A DNA stretch of 64,000 nt from Paracidovorax wautersii (GTDB taxonomy: Bacteria; Pseudomonadota; Gammaproteobacteria; Burkholderiales; Burkholderiaceae_C). The stretch lies in the NCBI RefSeq assembly GCF_900113035.1, contig NZ_FONX01000018.1, positions 1 through 64,000 of the forward strand, written 5' to 3'. Under the pieces are notes generated by a model. That model had not been told where the DNA came from. It was given only the letters and a program-made list of their open reading frames with translations, and ran no database searches. Of the stretch, positions 8,401 to 16,681 are shown one piece after another (position 1 is the first letter of the stretch; the number at the start of each line of letters is the position of its first letter). A program made the position numbers and the translations under genes.

Positions 8401-9248
8401 ACCAGATCAACGCCACCGGCTATGGCCTTACCCAGGGCCTGCACACCCGCATCGACGAAACGGTGGAGCGCGTAGTGCGCCGCGCGCAGGCCGGCAACAT
8501 CTACGTCAACCGCAACATGGTGGGCGCGGTGGTGGGCGTGCAGCCCTTCGGCGGCGAGGGCCTGTCGGGCACCGGCCCCAAGGCCGGCGGGCCGCTCTAT
8601 CTGCTGCGCCTGCTCTCGCGGCACCCGGCCGGCCTGGCGCTGGACTGCATCCGCAGCACGGCCGCCGCGATGCCCGATGGCGCCCGGCAAGGCGCCTTGC
8701 CAGCCCCCCTGCAGGCCCTGGCCGCCTGGGCCCGCAGCGCGGGCGACGAGACGCTGGCGCAGCGCTGCGAGGCGCTGGCCGCCGCTTCTTGCAGCGGCCT
8801 CGCCTGCACACTGCCCGGCCCGACCGGCGAGCGCAACCAGTACCAGCTCTCGCCCCGCGAACACACGCTGTGCCTGGCAGAGAACGATGCCGATCGCCTC
8901 GTCCAGCTGGCCGCCGTGCTGGCCGTGGGCGGCAGCGCGCTCTGGCCACGCGCCCCGTCGGCCGCCCTGCATGCCTTGCTGCCGGCAGCGGTGCAGGCCT
9001 GCACCCGGCTGGTGGACGACTGGCGCGATGCGGGCGTGGCCATCGACGCCGTGCTGCACCACGGCGATGCCGCCAGCCTGGCCGAAACCTGCCGCGCCAT
9101 CGCCCAGCGCCCCGGCTCCATCGTGGGCGTGACCGGGCTGCAGCCCGGCGATGGCGATGTGCCACTGACCCGGCTGGTGCTGGAGCGGGCCGTGAGTGTG
9201 AACACGGCGGCGGCCGGCGGCAATGCCAGCCTGATGACCATGGCCTGA
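5499..9248 (+). CDS. putA: Bifunctional proline dehydrogenase / L-glutamate gamma-semialdehyde dehydrogenase PutA
   Basis: PutA oxidises proline to glutamate in two steps, using FAD then NAD+. The 1249-aa protein lacks the N-terminal ribbon-helix-helix domain of E. coli PutA, so it is a non-autoregulating form. The proline dehydrogenase barrel (about residues 180-480) shows GPGISIKLSALHPRYS, RLVKGAYWDSEIKRAQ and FQCLHGMGEPLYEQV. The aldehyde dehydrogenase part (about 560-1030) shows SPWNFPLAIFMGQVA, FTGSTEVARLL and the catalytic Cys850 in SAGQRCSALRVL. A further C-terminal domain of about 200 residues follows, as in long PutA proteins. No strong ribosome site is visible before the ATG. The divergent Lrp gene is its likely regulator. 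Confidence 0.95.
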   Translation: MDTHTAAPVPAPAFAPRAAFDSPLRQAITAAYRLPEPEALAPLLAQARLPAALSADVQALALRLARGLRERKSAGGRAGLVQGLLQEFALSSQEGVALMCLAEALLRIPDAATRDALIRDKISHGDWEPHLGKSPSLFVNAATWGLLLTGRLVATHSEKGLGAALRRLTAKGGEPLIRKGVDMAMRMMGEQFVTGETIAQALEHARPLEAQGFRYSYDMLGEAALTARDAERYLQAYVQAIHAIGRAAAGRGVYEGPGISIKLSALHPRYSRAQQARVMAELYPVLLQLAELARSYDIGLNIDAEEADRLELSLDLLERLCHAPQLAGWNGIGFVIQAYQKRCPFVIDYCIDLARRSGHRLMVRLVKGAYWDSEIKRAQVDGLSDYPVYTRKTHTDVSYIACARKLLAAPDAVYPQFATHNAQTLASIYQLAGPENYAPGQYEFQCLHGMGEPLYEQVVGAAGLGRPCRIYAPVGTHETLLAYLVRRLLENGANTSFVNRVADADLPLESLVADPVAAVDAQAAAEGRPGLHHPRIPLPAQLYGSARANSAGIDLSNENTLSSLDAALAASARHGWQAAPLIAGAVQPDAAALIALRNPADHGDVVGHVQEASAADVDTALAAAQAALPAWSATPPAERAAALLRTAELLEAALPDLLGILMREAGKTCANGVAEVREAVDFLRYYAAQATRHLDNASCPLLGPVVCISPWNFPLAIFMGQVAAALAAGNTVLAKPAEQTPLIAAQAVQCLHRAGVPAAAVQLLPGRGETVGARLVADARTMGVMFTGSTEVARLLQRAVAGRLDAAGRPIPLIAETGGQNAMIVDSSALVEQVVGDVVASAFDSAGQRCSALRVLCVQADAADRVLEMLQGAMAELRVGDPGRLATDVGPVIDDEARQGILEHIAALRAQGRRVFQPAVPADVLAAGTFVPPTMIELDSIAELRREVFGPVLHVVRYEREGLDALLDQINATGYGLTQGLHTRIDETVERVVRRAQAGNIYVNRNMVGAVVGVQPFGGEGLSGTGPKAGGPLYLLRLLSRHPAGLALDCIRSTAAAMPDGARQGALPAPLQALAAWARSAGDETLAQRCEALAAASCSGLACTLPGPTGERNQYQLSPREHTLCLAENDADRLVQLAAVLAVGGSALWPRAPSAALHALLPAAVQACTRLVDDWRDAGVAIDAVLHHGDAASLAETCRAIAQRPGSIVGVTGLQPGDGDVPLTRLVLERAVSVNTAAAGGNASLMTMA

Positions 9249-9315
9249 AGGCTGCAGGCACCACGGCCCAGCGCACGGGGCGCGCACTGGCGTTGGGGGC
9301 TGTGATGATGCGAGA

Positions 9316-9370
9316 GTTTTTGGCCTGCAGCGCTTGATATGCAAGCGCCTTCAGCTATCTTTTCAATAGC
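9316..9370 (+). repeat. Dispersed repeat after putA
   Basis: The order tttttggcctgcAGCGCTTG, atatgCAAGCGCC, ttcAGCTATctttTCAATAGC makes two small hairpins. It is one of the clearest copies of the family and lies in the convergent putA/DUF2325 gap, where it may also serve as a weak terminator. Confidence 0.75.
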
Positions 9371-9388
9371 AGACCAGACGGTGCGGGC

Positions 9389-10186
9389 TCAGGCGAGGCT
9401 GTGCGCGTCAGTCGAACTGTCCGCCCCGGCGCGCACGCCCCGCATCCAGTGGATGACCTGGGGCGTATCCGCCACCATCACGCAGGCCTTGCCGGTGCGC
9501 TTGCAGTGGTCCTGCACGCGCCAGTAGTCGTTGTGGCTCAGGCAGCCGGTCTGGCAGATCACCAGATCGGCGGCGGTCAGGCTGGCCTCCAGCGCGTCGG
9601 CATCGACATCGCCACCCTCCTCCTGGAATACATGGGCTGCCGGCGCTGCCACGGGTGGCGCCGACGCTTCGGGCGCCAGGCCATCGGGGCCCGGCACCAT
9701 GCGCTGCGCGATCCAGCCCCCCGCATTGCCCGGAGCGATGCAGAGCACCGACCGCCAGGGCGATGCGGTGGGCATGTCGTCCGCGCCGCCCTCGGCGGCA
9801 CCCGCCAGCGCGCCCTGCAGCCCGAGCCCTGGGCCGCTGCCTGCCGCCGCAGCAGCCGCGCTGGCCGCGCGCCACTGCCAATGCAGCACGTCCCGGGCGC
9901 GTTCCTGCAGCCGGCCCGCGAGAGTCTCCAGCTGCCGGGCCAGCGTGCGGCGGCGCGGCAGGCCCTGCAGCCCTTCTGCCAGCTTGGCTTGGTCCTGCCG
10001 GGCATAGGCCAGCTCGGTCTCGCGCCGGATCAGCCGGCCACGCAAGCGGATGGCCTCGGCCTGCAGACGTTCTATCTCCTGCGCCTGCGCCGTCAACACC
10101 TGGCTGCAGCGCAGCTGCGCACGCCCGTAGTGCGCCAGCAGCGCGCGGTGCTCGTTCAGCAGGTGTTCGAAGGCGGGATGGTTCAT
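9389..10186 (-). CDS. DUF2325 domain protein, Fur-box linked
   Basis: The 265-aa protein has a long N-terminal helical, probably coiled-coil region (about residues 25-110, rich in Gln, Arg, Glu and Leu), a Gly/Ala-rich linker and a C-terminal DUF2325 domain (about 195-245) with ADLVICQTGCLSHNDYWRVQ and GKACVMVADTP. DUF2325 has no established function; two conserved Cys lie in the domain. AGGAGA precedes both the ATG at 10186 and an in-frame TTG at 10192; I prefer the ATG. Its promoter region shares the Fur box at 10277-10297 with the divergent RNA/fur transcript, so iron control is likely. Confidence 0.75.
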   Translation of the reverse strand: MNHPAFEHLLNEHRALLAHYGRAQLRCSQVLTAQAQEIERLQAEAIRLRGRLIRRETELAYARQDQAKLAEGLQGLPRRRTLARQLETLAGRLQERARDVLHWQWRAASAAAAAAGSGPGLGLQGALAGAAEGGADDMPTASPWRSVLCIAPGNAGGWIAQRMVPGPDGLAPEASAPPVAAPAAHVFQEEGGDVDADALEASLTAADLVICQTGCLSHNDYWRVQDHCKRTGKACVMVADTPQVIHWMRGVRAGADSSTDAHSLA

Positions 10187-10276
10187 GGTCAAGGGTCTCC
10201 TGCAATGGCTCTCAAGGGCGGCGCAGCGATGGGCATCGAACGCCCACCGCAGCCGCCATGAATTTTTTCAAACTTA

Positions 10277-10306
10277 TTGATAACCATTCTCATTCAATGC
10301 TACACT
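10277..10306. promoter_or_regulatory. Fur box and promoter between DUF2325 gene and RNA copy 2
   Basis: TTGATAACCATTCTCATTCA (10277-10296) fits the Fur operator. Reading rightward it carries a -35 TTGATA (10277-10282), an 18-base spacer and a -10 TACACT (10301-10306), placing a start near 10313 and so a transcript of about 140 nt up to the T-tract at 10454. The same arrangement, with the common string ATTCTCATTCA and TACACT, recurs before the TonB receptor at 51797-51826. The leftward DUF2325 gene starts 91 bases away. Confidence 0.78.
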
Positions 10307-10355
10307 GCAGTCAATCGCAGACCAGCACCGCAGAGATGCAGCGGTCAGCCACCAG

Positions 10356-10454
10356 TTTCATCGTGGGGCGACTCCAGGACCGGCCATCGGTCCGAAGGGT
10401 CGTTTTTGCCAGCCAACGGATTTCCCCGGAAGTCCGCGTAGCCAGGCTTTTTTT
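10356..10454 (+). ncRNA. Structured RNA element, copy 2 (5' of fur paralogue)
   Basis: Second copy of the element at 797-895, again 99 nt. Stem 1: CGACTCC (10369-10375) with GGGTCG (10397-10402), with the inner hairpin GGACCG/CGGTCC (10377-10382 with 10388-10393). Stem 2: CGGATTTCC (10417-10425) with GGAAGTCCG (10428-10436), then GCGTAGCCAGGC and seven T. Both variable stems differ from copy 1 by compensatory changes. It lies about 45 bases inside a transcript predicted from the Fur-box promoter, and its T-tract ends 30 bases before the fur-paralogue ATG. It could be a free Fur-controlled sRNA, or a leader that attenuates the downstream gene. Confidence 0.7.
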
Positions 10455-10484
10455 CGATCCCACCGCAGACGCCACCCGCAGCCC

Positions 10485-10892
10485 ATGCCCGCCGATCTCC
10501 GCGCCACCGGCCTCAAGCCCACCCTGCCCCGCATCCAGGTGCTGGACATCTTCCGCAGCAGCCCCGAACGGCATCTGGCCGCCGAAGACGTCTATCGCCT
10601 CTTGCTGCAGCAGCGCACCGACCTGGGCCTGGCAACGGTCTATCGCGTGCTGGCGCAGTTCGAGCAGACCGGCCTGCTCAAGAAGAGCCTGCTCAACCAG
10701 AACAAGGCGGTCTATGAACTCAACGACGGGCAGGAACACCATGGCCATCTGGTGTGCCTCGTCACCGGCACCGTCCATGAATTCCACGATCCGCTGATCG
10801 AGGAGCGCCTGCGCAGCACCGCCGAGGCGCTGGGGTTCGATCTGTCAGGCTATACCCTCACGGCTTACGGCCGGCCCTCCGTGGGGAGCTGA
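10485..10892 (+). CDS. Atypical Fur-family regulator lacking likely sensor ligands
   Basis: The 135-aa protein is clearly Fur-like: winged helix (about residues 1-80, with RHLAAEDVYRLLL and GLATVYRVLAQFEQTGLL) and a dimerisation domain. Canonical Fur has HHDHL and CxxC; here the text reads H85-H86-G87-H88 and C91-x-x-T94, and the C-terminal CxxC is missing. By alignment with Pseudomonas aeruginosa Fur, the site-2 ligands Asp and His become Gly87 and Tyr123, whereas site-1 residues (His30, Glu78, His88, Glu99) remain. So this is probably a paralogue with altered metal sensing, not the main Fur. It lies downstream of a Fur box and RNA copy 2. No good ribosome site is visible. Confidence 0.82.
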   Translation: MPADLRATGLKPTLPRIQVLDIFRSSPERHLAAEDVYRLLLQQRTDLGLATVYRVLAQFEQTGLLKKSLLNQNKAVYELNDGQEHHGHLVCLVTGTVHEFHDPLIEERLRSTAEALGFDLSGYTLTAYGRPSVGS

Positions 10893-10910
10893 AGCGCCCC
10901 TCGGCATCGG

Positions 10911-11531
10911 TCAGCGCACGGCGCCAGCGCGGAGGATTTCGTAGTCGATCGGCTTGAAGCTCCCGTTGTTGGAGTTCTCGGCCGAGCACGAGGTCAGCCC
11001 GCAGATCAGATCCATCTCGGCCCGCAGGTCGATGTGGTCTCCGGCCTTGGACCGCGGCGGCTTCACCGCCACCGCGCCGTCCGGGCCCACCTCCACGTTC
11101 ATGAATACGTTGAAGGTCGTGCCGATCTGCTCGGGCCGTATGCCGTAGGCTGCCAGCGCGCGGTAGAGGTTCTCGAAACAGCTCGGGTGATGGCCCTGAT
11201 GGCGGTAGAGGATCTCGAACATCTCCTGGCTGCAGGGCGTCAGCAGGAAGTCGTGGCGCCCCACCGTGTCGTCCACGATCTGGAACATGGGCCGGCTATC
11301 GTTGGAGTACAGCGTGTCGCCCGTGCTGAGGTAGATCTTCGACGCATAGTCGATGCTGCGGCCCGACGAGAGGCTGCAGCGGTGGTCCTGCGCATGGAAG
11401 GCGAACAGATCCGCCACCTGCTCGCCCAGCGGATCGTGGATGCGCAGCACATCGCCGGCTTGCAGTTCGAAAGCCGTTCCGGACTGGGGCGGAATCCGGC
11501 AAAGAGAAGAACCCTGATGGCATTCATGCAT
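10911..11531 (-). CDS. DUF1989 (urea carboxylase-associated) family protein
   Basis: The 206-aa protein carries the DUF1989 hallmarks: an N-terminal beta-rich AFELQAGDVLRIHDPLGEQVADL, LTPCSQEMFEIL, TFNVFMNVEVGPDGA, and a C-terminal CGLTSCSAENSNNGSFKPI. Family members accompany urea or guanidine carboxylases and N-hydroxylase-like genes, but their activity is unsettled. The ATG at 11531 lies inside the end of the upstream YqcI/YcgG gene (8-base overlap ATGCATGA), so the two are translationally coupled. No urea or guanidine carboxylase gene is nearby. It converges on the fur paralogue with an 18-base gap. Confidence 0.8.
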   Translation of the reverse strand: MHECHQGSSLCRIPPQSGTAFELQAGDVLRIHDPLGEQVADLFAFHAQDHRCSLSSGRSIDYASKIYLSTGDTLYSNDSRPMFQIVDDTVGRHDFLLTPCSQEMFEILYRHQGHHPSCFENLYRALAAYGIRPEQIGTTFNVFMNVEVGPDGAVAVKPPRSKAGDHIDLRAEMDLICGLTSCSAENSNNGSFKPIDYEILRAGAVR

Positions 11532-12237
11532 GTTCGTGCGCCTTGGAGTGGAACGGGCATTTCCAGTCGGCCTCGATGGCGCGTCCGGAGTACTGGCGAG
11601 CCTCGGAAGACTCGCCGAAGCGAGCCAGCACCGGGTTGATCTCCCCCTGCAGGGCCCGGTCGCGGGCGCGGATGGCTTCCTGCATCACCGCGTACTTGCC
11701 CGTGGCCTTCAGGTGCTCGAACTGCTCATGGAAATTGAAGACCAGGCAAGGCATCGGCGTGCGCCGCGCCAGGCGCGAAGCGCCCGCATGCAGCCCCACC
11801 ACGAAGAACGCCCGGCCATCCACGCTGAACGAGAAATCCTGCCGCGCAGGATCGTCGCTCACGCCCACGGCCCAGGCACCGCCGCGCGCCACGTCGCAAT
11901 CGTGCAGCGCCTGCAGTTGCCGCCACATGCGCCGCTCGAATGTGGACTCATCCATGGCCTGCTCCGCGAAGGTGGCGACGAAAGTCGCGGGAACGGAGCC
12001 CGGGTCAGGGTAGCGCGCGGAATATTCCCGCAATGCCTGGCGCAGCCGCTCGGTGTGCGCAGGGTCGGCCAGCGGCCCGAAGGCCTGCGTGTGCAGCCGG
12101 CCCTTGTTGAGGGCCGACTTGGCGCCCACGCAGGGGAACATCCTGTCGACGATGAACGCCGTGACCCGGGCTTCGGCAGGCCCAGCGGGCCACGCGTTCT
12201 GGCGCTCGGCATGGAGATGAAGGTCTTTGGTGTGCAA
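11524..12237 (-). CDS. YqcI/YcgG family protein, candidate heme-dependent N-hydroxylase
   Basis: The 237-aa protein matches PF08892 (YqcI/YcgG): RMFPCVGAKSALNKGRL near residue 35, PMPCLVFNFHEQFEHLKATGKY, and the C-terminal RQYSGRAIEADWKCPFHS. Characterised relatives (DcsA of D-cycloserine synthesis, GntA of guanitoxin synthesis) are heme proteins that N-hydroxylate arginine-type guanidino groups. That activity is inferred here from the family only. Gene order with DUF1989 and placement among iron/heme genes fit a heme enzyme. No Fur box is visible upstream. It may instead have an unrelated role, as most family members are untested. Confidence 0.78.
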   Translation of the reverse strand: MHTKDLHLHAERQNAWPAGPAEARVTAFIVDRMFPCVGAKSALNKGRLHTQAFGPLADPAHTERLRQALREYSARYPDPGSVPATFVATFAEQAMDESTFERRMWRQLQALHDCDVARGGAWAVGVSDDPARQDFSFSVDGRAFFVVGLHAGASRLARRTPMPCLVFNFHEQFEHLKATGKYAVMQEAIRARDRALQGEINPVLARFGESSEARQYSGRAIEADWKCPFHSKAHEHA

Positions 12238-12378
12238 GCCTTCAAGCTACGGCCGTGCCTGCCGCCCCGCCGTGCGGCCGGCTACCGCCCCTGCCGTGGG
12301 AATGCCCGCCCACGGCCTGTAGGCTGCGGCGCTACCGCTGCGCAGCCCGCCAGAAAATCTGCCTCCTGTCTGCAGCCG

Positions 12379-12416
12379 AAAAAAAAGCCAGCCGGCTGCG
12401 AGGCCAGACTGGCTTT
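12379..12416 (-). terminator. guaA terminator
   Basis: On the minus strand AAAGCCAG pairs with CTGGCTTT around a GC-rich loop, followed by eight T. It lies 57 bases past the guaA stop. Confidence 0.88.
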
Positions 12417-12472
12417 CATGGAGGGCGGGTTAGCGCCTCATGCGGGCGAACGGGTCGCCGGCATGGCCTCCA

Positions 12473-14092
12473 TCATTCCCACTCAATCGTCGCCGGCGGC
12501 TTGCTCGACACGTCGTAGGTCACGCGGTTGATGCCGCGCACTTCGTTGATGATGCGGCCCGACACCTGCTTGAGCAGCGCGTAGGGCAGTTCGGCCCAGT
12601 CGGCGGTCATGAAGTCGCTGGTCTGCACGGCGCGCAGGGCGACGACGTAGTCGTAGGTGCGGCCATCGCCCATCACGCCCACGCTCTTGACGGGCAGGAA
12701 GACGGTGAAGGCCTGGCTGGTCAGGTCGTACCAGCTCTTGCCCGTGGCTTCGTCGGTGAAGTTGCGCAGCTCTTCGATGAAGATGGCGTCGGCGCGGCGC
12801 AGCAGGTCGGCGTATTCCTTCTTCACTTCGCCCAGGATGCGCACGCCCAGGCCGGGGCCGGGGAAGGGGTGGCGATAGACCATCTCGGGCGGCAGGCCCA
12901 AGGCCACGCCCAGTTCGCGCACTTCGTCCTTGAACAGTTCGCGCAGCGGCTCCAGCAGCTTCAGGCCGAGCTGCTCGGGCAGGCCGCCCACGTTGTGGTG
13001 GCTCTTGATGGTGACGGCCTTCTTGCTCTTGGCGCCGCCCGATTCGATGACGTCGGGGTAGATGGTGCCCTGCGCCAGGAAGGTCGCGCCCTTGTGGCCA
13101 CCGTCGCCGGCCTTGAGCTTGGCGGCTTCCTGCTTGAACACGGTGACGAATTCGCCGCCGATGATCTTGCGCTTGGCTTCCGGGTCGCTCACGCCGGCCA
13201 GCTTGCCCAGGAAGAGCTCGCTCGCATCCACGCGGATGACCTTGGCCTGTAGCTTGCCCTCGAACATTTCCATGACCATGTCGCCTTCGTTCAGGCGCAG
13301 CAGGCCGTGGTCCACGAAGACGCAGGTGAGCTGGTCGCCGATGGCGCGGTGGATCAGCGCTGCCGCGACGGACGAATCCACGCCGCCCGACAGGCCCAGG
13401 ATGACTTCCTCGTCGCCAACCTGCTCGCGGATCTTCTGGACGGCTTCCTCGATGTAGTCGCCCATGACCCAGTCGGGCGCGGCGTTGCAGATGCCCAGCA
13501 CGAAGCGCTCGAGCAGCGCCTTGCCCTGCACGGTGTGCGTGACTTCGGGGTGGAACTGCACGGCGTAGAAGCGGCGCGTCTCGTCGGCCATGCCGGCGAT
13601 GGGGCAGCTGGGGGTGCTGGCCATCAGCTTGAAGCCCGGGGGCAGCTCGGTGACCTTGTCGCCGTGGCTCATCCACACGTTCAGCATGCCGTGGCCTTCG
13701 GCCGTGGTGAAGTCGGCGATGTCCTTGAGCAGCTCGGTATGGCCATGGGCGCGCACGGCGGCGAAGCCGAATTCGCGCTTGTGGCCGCCTTCCACCTTGC
13801 CGCCCAGCTGGTGCGCCATGGTCTGCATGCCGTAGCAGATGCCCAGCACCGGCACGCCCAGCTCGAAGACGGCCTGCGGCGCCTTGTCCGTCGAGTCCTC
13901 ATAGACGCTGGCGTGGCTGCCCGACAGGATCACGCCCTTGAGCGAGCCGTCCTTGGCGTATTCGCGGATCCATTCATCGGTCACGTCGCAAGGGTGGACC
14001 TCGCTGTACACGTGGGCTTCACGCACGCGGCGGGCGATGAGCTGGGTGACTTGCGAGCCGAAGTCGAGGATGAGGATTTTCTGGTGTTGCAT
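12473..14092 (-). CDS. guaA: GMP synthase (glutamine-hydrolysing)
   Basis: GuaA converts XMP to GMP using ATP and glutamine. The 539-aa protein has an N-terminal class I amidotransferase domain (nucleophile Cys86 in GICYGMQTM, and [11 protein letters not shown]), an ATP-pyrophosphatase domain with the P-loop [14 protein letters not shown] (about residue 245), and a C-terminal dimerisation domain ending [15 protein letters not shown]. The length is close to the 525 aa of E. coli. It follows guaB in the same direction with 86 bases between them, which include a hairpin-terminator that may lower guaA relative to guaB. Confidence 0.97.
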   Translation of the reverse strand: MQHQKILILDFGSQVTQLIARRVREAHVYSEVHPCDVTDEWIREYAKDGSLKGVILSGSHASVYEDSTDKAPQAVFELGVPVLGICYGMQTMAHQLGGKVEGGHKREFGFAAVRAHGHTELLKDIADFTTAEGHGMLNVWMSHGDKVTELPPGFKLMASTPSCPIAGMADETRRFYAVQFHPEVTHTVQGKALLERFVLGICNAAPDWVMGDYIEEAVQKIREQVGDEEVILGLSGGVDSSVAAALIHRAIGDQLTCVFVDHGLLRLNEGDMVMEMFEGKLQAKVIRVDASELFLGKLAGVSDPEAKRKIIGGEFVTVFKQEAAKLKAGDGGHKGATFLAQGTIYPDVIESGGAKSKKAVTIKSHHNVGGLPEQLGLKLLEPLRELFKDEVRELGVALGLPPEMVYRHPFPGPGLGVRILGEVKKEYADLLRRADAIFIEELRNFTDEATGKSWYDLTSQAFTVFLPVKSVGVMGDGRTYDYVVALRAVQTSDFMTADWAELPYALLKQVSGRIINEVRGINRVTYDVSSKPPATIEWE

Positions 14093-14119
14093 GGCGGGCG
14101 GGTCAGGCGACGGGAAACG

Positions 14120-14163
14120 GAAAAGACAAAGGCCCGAACACCTCTCTTCGCGGGTTCGGGCCT
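14120..14163 (-). terminator. Intercistronic hairpin between guaB and guaA
   Basis: AGGCCCGAAC (14130-14139) pairs with GTTCGGGCCT (14154-14163). On the minus strand it is followed by tttgtctttt, so it looks like a leaky terminator or mRNA-stabilising hairpin inside the guaBA unit. Confidence 0.7.
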
Positions 14164-14178
14164 GTGGATGCTGACGGG

Positions 14179-15678
<1,500 letters not shown>

Positions 15679-15756
15679 TCACGGTGTGACAACGGAGCGA
15701 GAGGCCCGCGTGGCGGCCGCTGGTGCCCCGCCGATGCCCCGGATAAACTGCCGCGC

Positions 15757-16275
15757 ATGACACAGAAGCACAAGCTGGCTCTCTTCGCACTGGTACTGGG
15801 CTGGGCCCTGAGCGCCTCCGCACAATGGCAGTGGCTGGACAAGGACGGACGCAAGGTCTTCAGCGACCGCCCGCCGCCGGTCGATGTGCTGCCCAGCAAG
15901 ATCCTGAAGCAGCCCAACGCCGGCCCGGCACGCACCGCGCCGCCGGCCGACGGCGGCGACGCCAGCGCCAAGCCGGCCGCCCAGAGCGCCAGCGCGCCGG
16001 CGGCGGCAGGCAAGGACCCGGCCCTGGAAAAGAAGAAGGCCGAGGCCGAAGCCGCGGAAGCCCAGAAGAAGAAGGCCGAGGCGGACCGCCTGGCGCAGGC
16101 CCGTGCCGAGAACTGCGCGCGTGCGCGCCAGGCCAAGACGACGCTCAATTCGGGCCAGCTGCTGGCGCACACCAACGCCAAGGGCGAGCGCGGCTTCATG
16201 GACGATGCGACCCGAGTGACCGAGAACCATCGCCTGGATTCCGTGATCGCCTCCGACTGCACGCCGGCCCGTTGA
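15757..16275 (+). CDS. DUF4124 domain secreted protein
   Basis: The 172-aa protein has a signal peptide ([17 protein letters not shown]) followed at once by the DUF4124 signature [20 protein letters not shown] low-complexity Ala/Lys/Glu segment (about residues 85-120) is probably a coiled coil. The C-terminal part has two Cys ([16 protein letters not shown]). DUF4124 proteins are common periplasmic proteins of beta- and gammaproteobacteria with no known role. The ATG at 15757 begins the signal peptide; the long open frame upstream is antisense to guaB. Confidence 0.82.
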   Translation: MTQKHKLALFALVLGWALSASAQWQWLDKDGRKVFSDRPPPVDVLPSKILKQPNAGPARTAPPADGGDASAKPAAQSASAPAAAGKDPALEKKKAEAEAAEAQKKKAEADRLAQARAENCARARQAKTTLNSGQLLAHTNAKGERGFMDDATRVTENHRLDSVIASDCTPAR

Positions 16276-16284
16276 TTCCTCTCG

Positions 16285-16308
16285 GCGACGTGCGGCAGCG
16301 CGTCGCCA
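16285..16308. terminator. Hairpin between DUF4124 gene and rnfH
   Basis: GGCGACG and CGTCGCC face each other in the short convergent gap. There is no T-tract, so its role as a terminator is uncertain. Confidence 0.4.
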
Positions 16309-16321
16309 GTTGCCCAGGGGT

Positions 16322-16681
16322 TCAGTAACCCGCCTTGGCCCCGGGCCTGCGGCCCGCGAACAGGCCCGCCGAGCGTGCGCCCTGCCTGGCAAAGCGTTCG
16401 CGCCGGGCCGTCTTTGGGTCCACCAGCAGAGCGCGGGTCCACTCCACACGATCCTGGTCGCGCAGCCGCTGCCCGGGCTCGGCGGCACGGCCCCAGACGC
16501 TGGCCGCGCACCGCGCATCATCGGGATTCAGCCCGCAGGCCTTCAGGGCATCGCCCACGGTGGCGCCGGCCGGCAACTCCAGATTCCATTCCTTTGCGGC
16601 ACCGGGCGCGGGCGAGGCCGCCACGGAGATGCGCAGCGAAGGCTCTACTGCTTCCACCGCCTGCGATCCAGCCTCAGCCAT
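16322..16681 (-). CDS. rnfH: RnfH/RatB family ubiquitin-like protein
   Basis: The 119-aa protein contains the UPF0125/RnfH fold (about residues 15-105): LRISVAASPAPG, AGATVGDALKACGL, AASVWGRAAEPGQRLRDQDR and VEWTRALLVDPKTARR. The C-terminus is basic. The start ATG overlaps the ratA stop (ATGGCTGA, 8 bases), so the pair is coupled. E. coli has the same ratA-ratB order opposite smpB. The function of the family is unproven; names linking it to the Rnf electron-transport complex come from gene neighbourhood elsewhere. Confidence 0.85.
   Translation of the reverse strand: MAEAGSQAVEAVEPSLRISVAASPAPGAAKEWNLELPAGATVGDALKACGLNPDDARCAASVWGRAAEPGQRLRDQDRVEWTRALLVDPKTARRERFARQGARSAGLFAGRRPGAKAGY

Noticed and set aside
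5421..9344. A stop-free frame of about 1300 codons antisense to putA
   Set aside because: It is a by-product of high GC at third codon positions; its translation is low-complexity Gly/Ala/His/Arg text with no domain, while the plus strand encodes a complete PutA. Similar antisense frames over infB, the DUF349 gene and the DUF748 gene were dismissed for the same reason.
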